From an uncultured Eubacteriales bacterium (GTDB lineage: Bacteria > Bacillota > Clostridia > UBA1381 > UMGS1253), in contig URQR01000010.1 in assembly GCA_900550065.1 (NCBI GenBank), positions 1 to 24,882 of the forward strand: a stretch of 24,882 nt of DNA, in the 5' to 3' direction. The notes beneath the pieces are model-generated. The model did no database searches. It was not told where the DNA came from and saw only the letters and a list, made by a program, of their open reading frames with translations. The stretch's first letter is position 1. Each line of letters begins with the position of its first letter. Below are positions 22,347 through 24,882 of the stretch, piece by piece. Both the position numbers and the translations under genes were made by a program.

Positions 22347-23525
22347 GTGTCAAATATCGGGCGGCAATTTGCATCCGAGATGGAACGCTACATAGACAAA
22401 AAGAGCGGAAGAGAGGTTGTTCAGCTTACAAAAAGCGGGTCGAACTGGCATCTGTACTTTACGGACAATTCGTTTACCACGGGCGATGAGGAAATTATAT
22501 ATCTGCATTCGGACTACACGCTGCGCGAAAAGGCAAATACGGAGGTATTCCGCATGAACTTAAACAGCGGCGTACGGACACAGGTGACGGATTTTCACAG
22601 CCGGTTTGAAACGGCGGGTAATTTTACAAAAAGTCCGGACAGTGAATTTCTTGTCTTTGTCGGCGACGGCGATTTATACAGCCTGAATCTGCGCACGGGC
22701 GAGACAATGCTGTTGTACCGCTGTCCAGTTGGCTTTGCGCTGGGACATCCGCACATGAGCTTTGACAAGCGCTATGTCGCGATTGCGGCGTGCGATATTC
22801 CACAAATTAAAAAGAGCTACGTGAATGAGAATTACAGCGGCTTTAAAGAGGCGTTTTACGGACACAAGGTGTCATATTTAATTATTGCGAGAATGGACGG
22901 CTCGGGCGGCGAGGTCGTGTTTGAGGATACACACTGGATGGGGCATGTGCAGTTTGCGCCCGACACGAACGAATATTTGACCTATTGCCACGAAGGGCCG
23001 TGGAACTATGTCCAGCAGCGGATATGGATGTTTAACACGATTACGCGGCATGTCAAGCCCTGCTTTGTACAGGAGGAGGACGACAGCATCGGGCACGAAT
23101 TCTGGACGCGGGACGGGCTTGTGTTTTTTGACAACCGCGGCAAAGGCCATGACGGGACTATTACGTCCGACAAGACGCAGGCCGTTACCGTGAGCAGCGA
23201 CGGCCCGGACGCGATACCGTGGATTGGCTTTGCGGACAAGGACTGTAACCTTGTTCGTAGGATGGAGCTGCCGTACTACTGCAACCATTACCACGCGAAC
23301 AACGATAACACAAAGCTTGTTGCGGACGCGGTTGAGGATATTGTGCTGATTGATATCAAGGATGATATGCCAAGTATTGAGGTGCTCTGTGAGCATAACA
23401 CCTCTTGGCGGTGGCAGACGGTGCATTGCCATCCGTGCTGGAGCTGGTCGAGCGATAAGATTTTGTTTGCCTCCGACGGCAAAGAAGAGGGGCGGCCGCA
23501 GCTGTATATGGTCAATATGAAGTAA
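22347..23525 (+). CDS. Oligogalacturonate lyase (PL22 family)
   Basis: This 392-aa cytoplasmic seven-bladed propeller lyase would cleave short unsaturated galacturonides from pectin by beta-elimination. Family landmarks: H250 in GHEFW (equivalent to the catalytic base His242 of the Yersinia enzyme), NHYH (H314, H316) including the first metal ligand, and Q357-x-x-H360-x-H362, which matches the Gln-His-His manganese site. No signal peptide, as expected. The start is GTG 22347 because AAAGGAG lies eight bases upstream; an earlier GTG at 22338 overlaps that site. Divergent AraC regulation is likely. No uronate isomerase, kdgK or transporter genes are near, so the rest of the pectin pathway lies elsewhere. 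Confidence 0.9.
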   Translation: MSNIGRQFASEMERYIDKKSGREVVQLTKSGSNWHLYFTDNSFTTGDEEIIYLHSDYTLREKANTEVFRMNLNSGVRTQVTDFHSRFETAGNFTKSPDSEFLVFVGDGDLYSLNLRTGETMLLYRCPVGFALGHPHMSFDKRYVAIAACDIPQIKKSYVNENYSGFKEAFYGHKVSYLIIARMDGSGGEVVFEDTHWMGHVQFAPDTNEYLTYCHEGPWNYVQQRIWMFNTITRHVKPCFVQEEDDSIGHEFWTRDGLVFFDNRGKGHDGTITSDKTQAVTVSSDGPDAIPWIGFADKDCNLVRRMELPYYCNHYHANNDNTKLVADAVEDIVLIDIKDDMPSIEVLCEHNTSWRWQTVHCHPCWSWSSDKILFASDGKEEGRPQLYMVNMK

Positions 23526-23602
23526 AGGGATAATTATATATTTGCAGACCGCCGTCCTGCGCGTATGCATGTGGCGGCTGAGTATAGGAAACTGGGGAAT
23601 AG

Positions 23603-23637
23603 AAAAGACCTTCCAAAAAACGCGGGAAGGTCTTTTT
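23603..23637 (+). terminator. Terminator after the lyase
   Basis: AAAAGACCTTCC and GGAAGGTCTTTT form a perfect 12-bp stem around a 10-base loop, followed by TATTT. Confidence 0.88.
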
Positions 23638-23682
23638 ATTTAGAAAAATACAGGATTAAGAAAGGATTGCGTTTATCACATA

Positions 23683-24585
23683 TTATAAACGGGCAACGGG
23701 TTTTACTGCTTTTACACCTTTTTTTGTCGAAGCGGAGTACTGAAATTGCGGATAAACATCAAATGCAAACTGATAACCAAATAATGCGGGATTATAATGA
23801 TTCATCGCGTGATCCAGTTCGGCATGTGCGCCGCCATACCAGTTTTCGTCGTCGTAGGGCATCCCCTGAAACCAGACAACGGTCTGTTCCGGCAGTGCAA
23901 TGATATCACAGCCGTCCGGCAGCTTGCCCTGCCAATCGGTTCCAACCTCTACGGCCGCACCAACGTTTGAGCTGCCTTTAATCACGAGGCTGTCGGGCAA
24001 AGTTACAAAAACGACCTCATCTAAGCGGTTTGGTACTTTTTCCAACTCATCCCATATGTCACAGCCGATTTCATCACAGTAGGAAAAATAGTCTGTTGAT
24101 AAAATGCCGCGCTTAATAATCAGTTTACAAGCAGACTTCGTAAGATATGTTGCTGTTACAGTTCGTTCAATCATAGCATTTATTCCTTTTGAGCGTAATA
24201 ATAAATAATAATAACTCATTGGAGTCGGCTTCGTGTAATTTTCCGGAAAGGCGCGCTTGCCGAATTTTTGCGGCGGGACACCGAAATAATGATGAAATGC
24301 TTTTGTAAAGCCTTCATGTGACGTAAAACCGGAATCGAGCGCAATATCTAAAACTCGTTCGCTGCTGCCGGGATTGATAAGCCTTTTTGCCGCCAGCGTC
24401 ATTTTGAAATCTCGGATGTATTCGTAGGGCGTTTTGTGAAGCAATTCCTTAAAAATACGCAGAGAGTGCCGTTTTGAATACCCTGAAACGCTGCACAGCG
24501 CATCTAAGGTTATGTTTTCATCAATATTTTGGTGAATATAATCCTGCATACGAATCACGGCATTTACCGTTTCCGGTCCGTTCAT
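23683..24585 (-). CDS. AraC-type regulator with GyrI-like effector domain
   Basis: This 300-aa regulator of the Rob/MarA layout has an N-terminal AraC double helix-turn-helix (about 10-112; TLDALCSVSGYSKRHSLRIF and VLDIALDSGFTSHEGFTKAF) followed by a GyrI-like/SoxS-effector-type domain (about 140-295, rich in aromatic residues, with DDENWYGGAHAE near 254-265). Such domains bind small lipophilic compounds and control efflux or stress genes. ATG 24585 has GGAGG six bases upstream. No efflux or enzyme gene is adjacent in the window. Confidence 0.87.
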   Translation of the reverse strand: MNGPETVNAVIRMQDYIHQNIDENITLDALCSVSGYSKRHSLRIFKELLHKTPYEYIRDFKMTLAAKRLINPGSSERVLDIALDSGFTSHEGFTKAFHHYFGVPPQKFGKRAFPENYTKPTPMSYYYLLLRSKGINAMIERTVTATYLTKSACKLIIKRGILSTDYFSYCDEIGCDIWDELEKVPNRLDEVVFVTLPDSLVIKGSSNVGAAVEVGTDWQGKLPDGCDIIALPEQTVVWFQGMPYDDENWYGGAHAELDHAMNHYNPALFGYQFAFDVYPQFQYSASTKKGVKAVKPVARL

Positions 24586-24613
24586 TTTCCGCCTCCGAAT
24601 TTGAGCTGTTTTT

Positions 24614-24642
24614 ATTGTATCATAAAAGAAACAATTTTTCTT
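24614..24642 (-). promoter_or_regulatory. Extended -10 promoter and dyad before the AraC gene
   Basis: On the - strand, TGA-TACAAT (24622-24614) is an extended -10 with no good -35. AAGAAA-N5-TTTCTT (24626-24642) is a small dyad just upstream of it and might be an operator. The remaining gap up to 24734 is AT-rich with no gene seen. Confidence 0.4.
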
Positions 24643-24734
24643 GAATTACAGTGCCAAGTATTTCTGTTTATGAGACCATTTCTGTAATCATGATTTTTAT
24701 TGTGTACATATAAAAGCTATATCTTGGAATAGAT

Positions 24735-24773
24735 AAATAAAAAAACGACAAACTTATCGAAGTTCGTCGTTTT
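24735..24773 (-). terminator. Terminator of the tRNA-Trp transcript
   Basis: On the - strand, AAAACGACGAACTT pairs with AAGTTTGTCGTTTT (one G-U pair) around CGAT, followed by TTTATTTATC. It starts three bases after the CCA end of the tRNA. Confidence 0.88.
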
Positions 24774-24775
24774 CA

Positions 24776-24851
24776 TGGCAGGGGCAGAAGGACTTGAACC
24801 CTCGGCACTTGGTTTTGGAGACCAATGCTCTACCAACTGAGCTATACCCCT
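24776..24851 (-). tRNA. tRNA-Trp (anticodon CCA)
   Basis: A full 76-base cloverleaf with encoded CCA reads on the - strand. The acceptor stem AGGGGTA pairs with TGCCCCT (one G-U), followed by discriminator G. The D-arm is GCTC-AGTTGGTA-GAGC, the anticodon stem TTGGT/ACCAA holds the loop CTCCAAA with anticodon CCA, and the T-arm carries GTTCAAGTC. It may be the last member of a tRNA cluster that continues beyond the window end. Confidence 0.95.
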
Positions 24852-24882
24852 ATATTCATATAATTTGCGATACTCATATATT

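Overview
The window looks like chromosomal DNA of a Gram-positive, anaerobic Clostridia-type bacterium. Supporting signs are strong GGAGG-type ribosome sites, frequent TTG/GTG starts, sigma-A-like promoters, an S-layer-homology (SLH) remnant, copper-amine-oxidase-N-like 'stalk' domains on secreted proteins, DUF378 and DUF4830 small proteins, and a TOPRIM/DUF4093 RNase M5-type gene. The carbohydrate genes (oligogalacturonate lyase, a heparinase-II/III-like lyase, galT-galK) suggest a gut polysaccharide user, possibly near Monoglobus-type pectin degraders. That placement is inference from gene content only. I see no phage, insertion sequence, CRISPR array or rRNA.

Layout. (1) 1-7.2 kb: the tail of an SLH domain carrying an in-frame stop, then two large secreted proteins that each carry a stalk domain: an 894-aa protein of unknown role and a 1368-aa modular polysaccharide lyase. 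(2) 7.3-9.1 kb: a CocE/NonD-type serine hydrolase behind a leader with three hairpins. (3) 9.2-14.7 kb: a PucR/CdaR-type regulator, ftsE, ftsX, a coiled-coil M23 peptidase and an S41 C-terminal-processing peptidase, all on the + strand. This is a cell-wall hydrolysis module in which FtsEX is expected to control the M23 enzyme. (4) 14.7-16.1 kb: small genes, including two divergent ribbon-helix-helix proteins (57 and 59 aa) sharing a back-to-back promoter with matched inverted repeats, a DUF378 membrane protein and a DUF4830 protein.

(5) 16.1-19.5 kb: a galactose operon, galT-galK followed by a DUF4886 SGNH-type protein and a 91-aa three-helix PQ-loop/SemiSWEET-like membrane protein, driven by a near-consensus promoter. 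(6) 19.5-21.4 kb: a membrane-anchored helical protein of unknown role on the - strand with a 20-bp perfect dyad between its -35 and -10, divergent from an RNase M5-like TOPRIM gene; then a small XRE regulator. (7) 21.4-23.6 kb: a cupin-AraC regulator divergent from an oligogalacturonate lyase with its metal-binding residues intact. (8) 23.7 kb to the end: an AraC regulator with a GyrI-like effector domain and tRNA-Trp(CCA), both on the - strand.

No single obviously new multi-gene system stands out. The best leads are the divergent ribbon-helix-helix pair with its symmetric operator region, the ribosome-site-masking hairpin before the first stalk protein, the palindromic operator at 20236-20255, and the PQ-loop membrane protein at the end of the galactose operon. 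Once the two small ribbon-helix-helix genes are counted, no gene-free stretch exceeds 300 bases; the longest is 9103-9391 and is described below.
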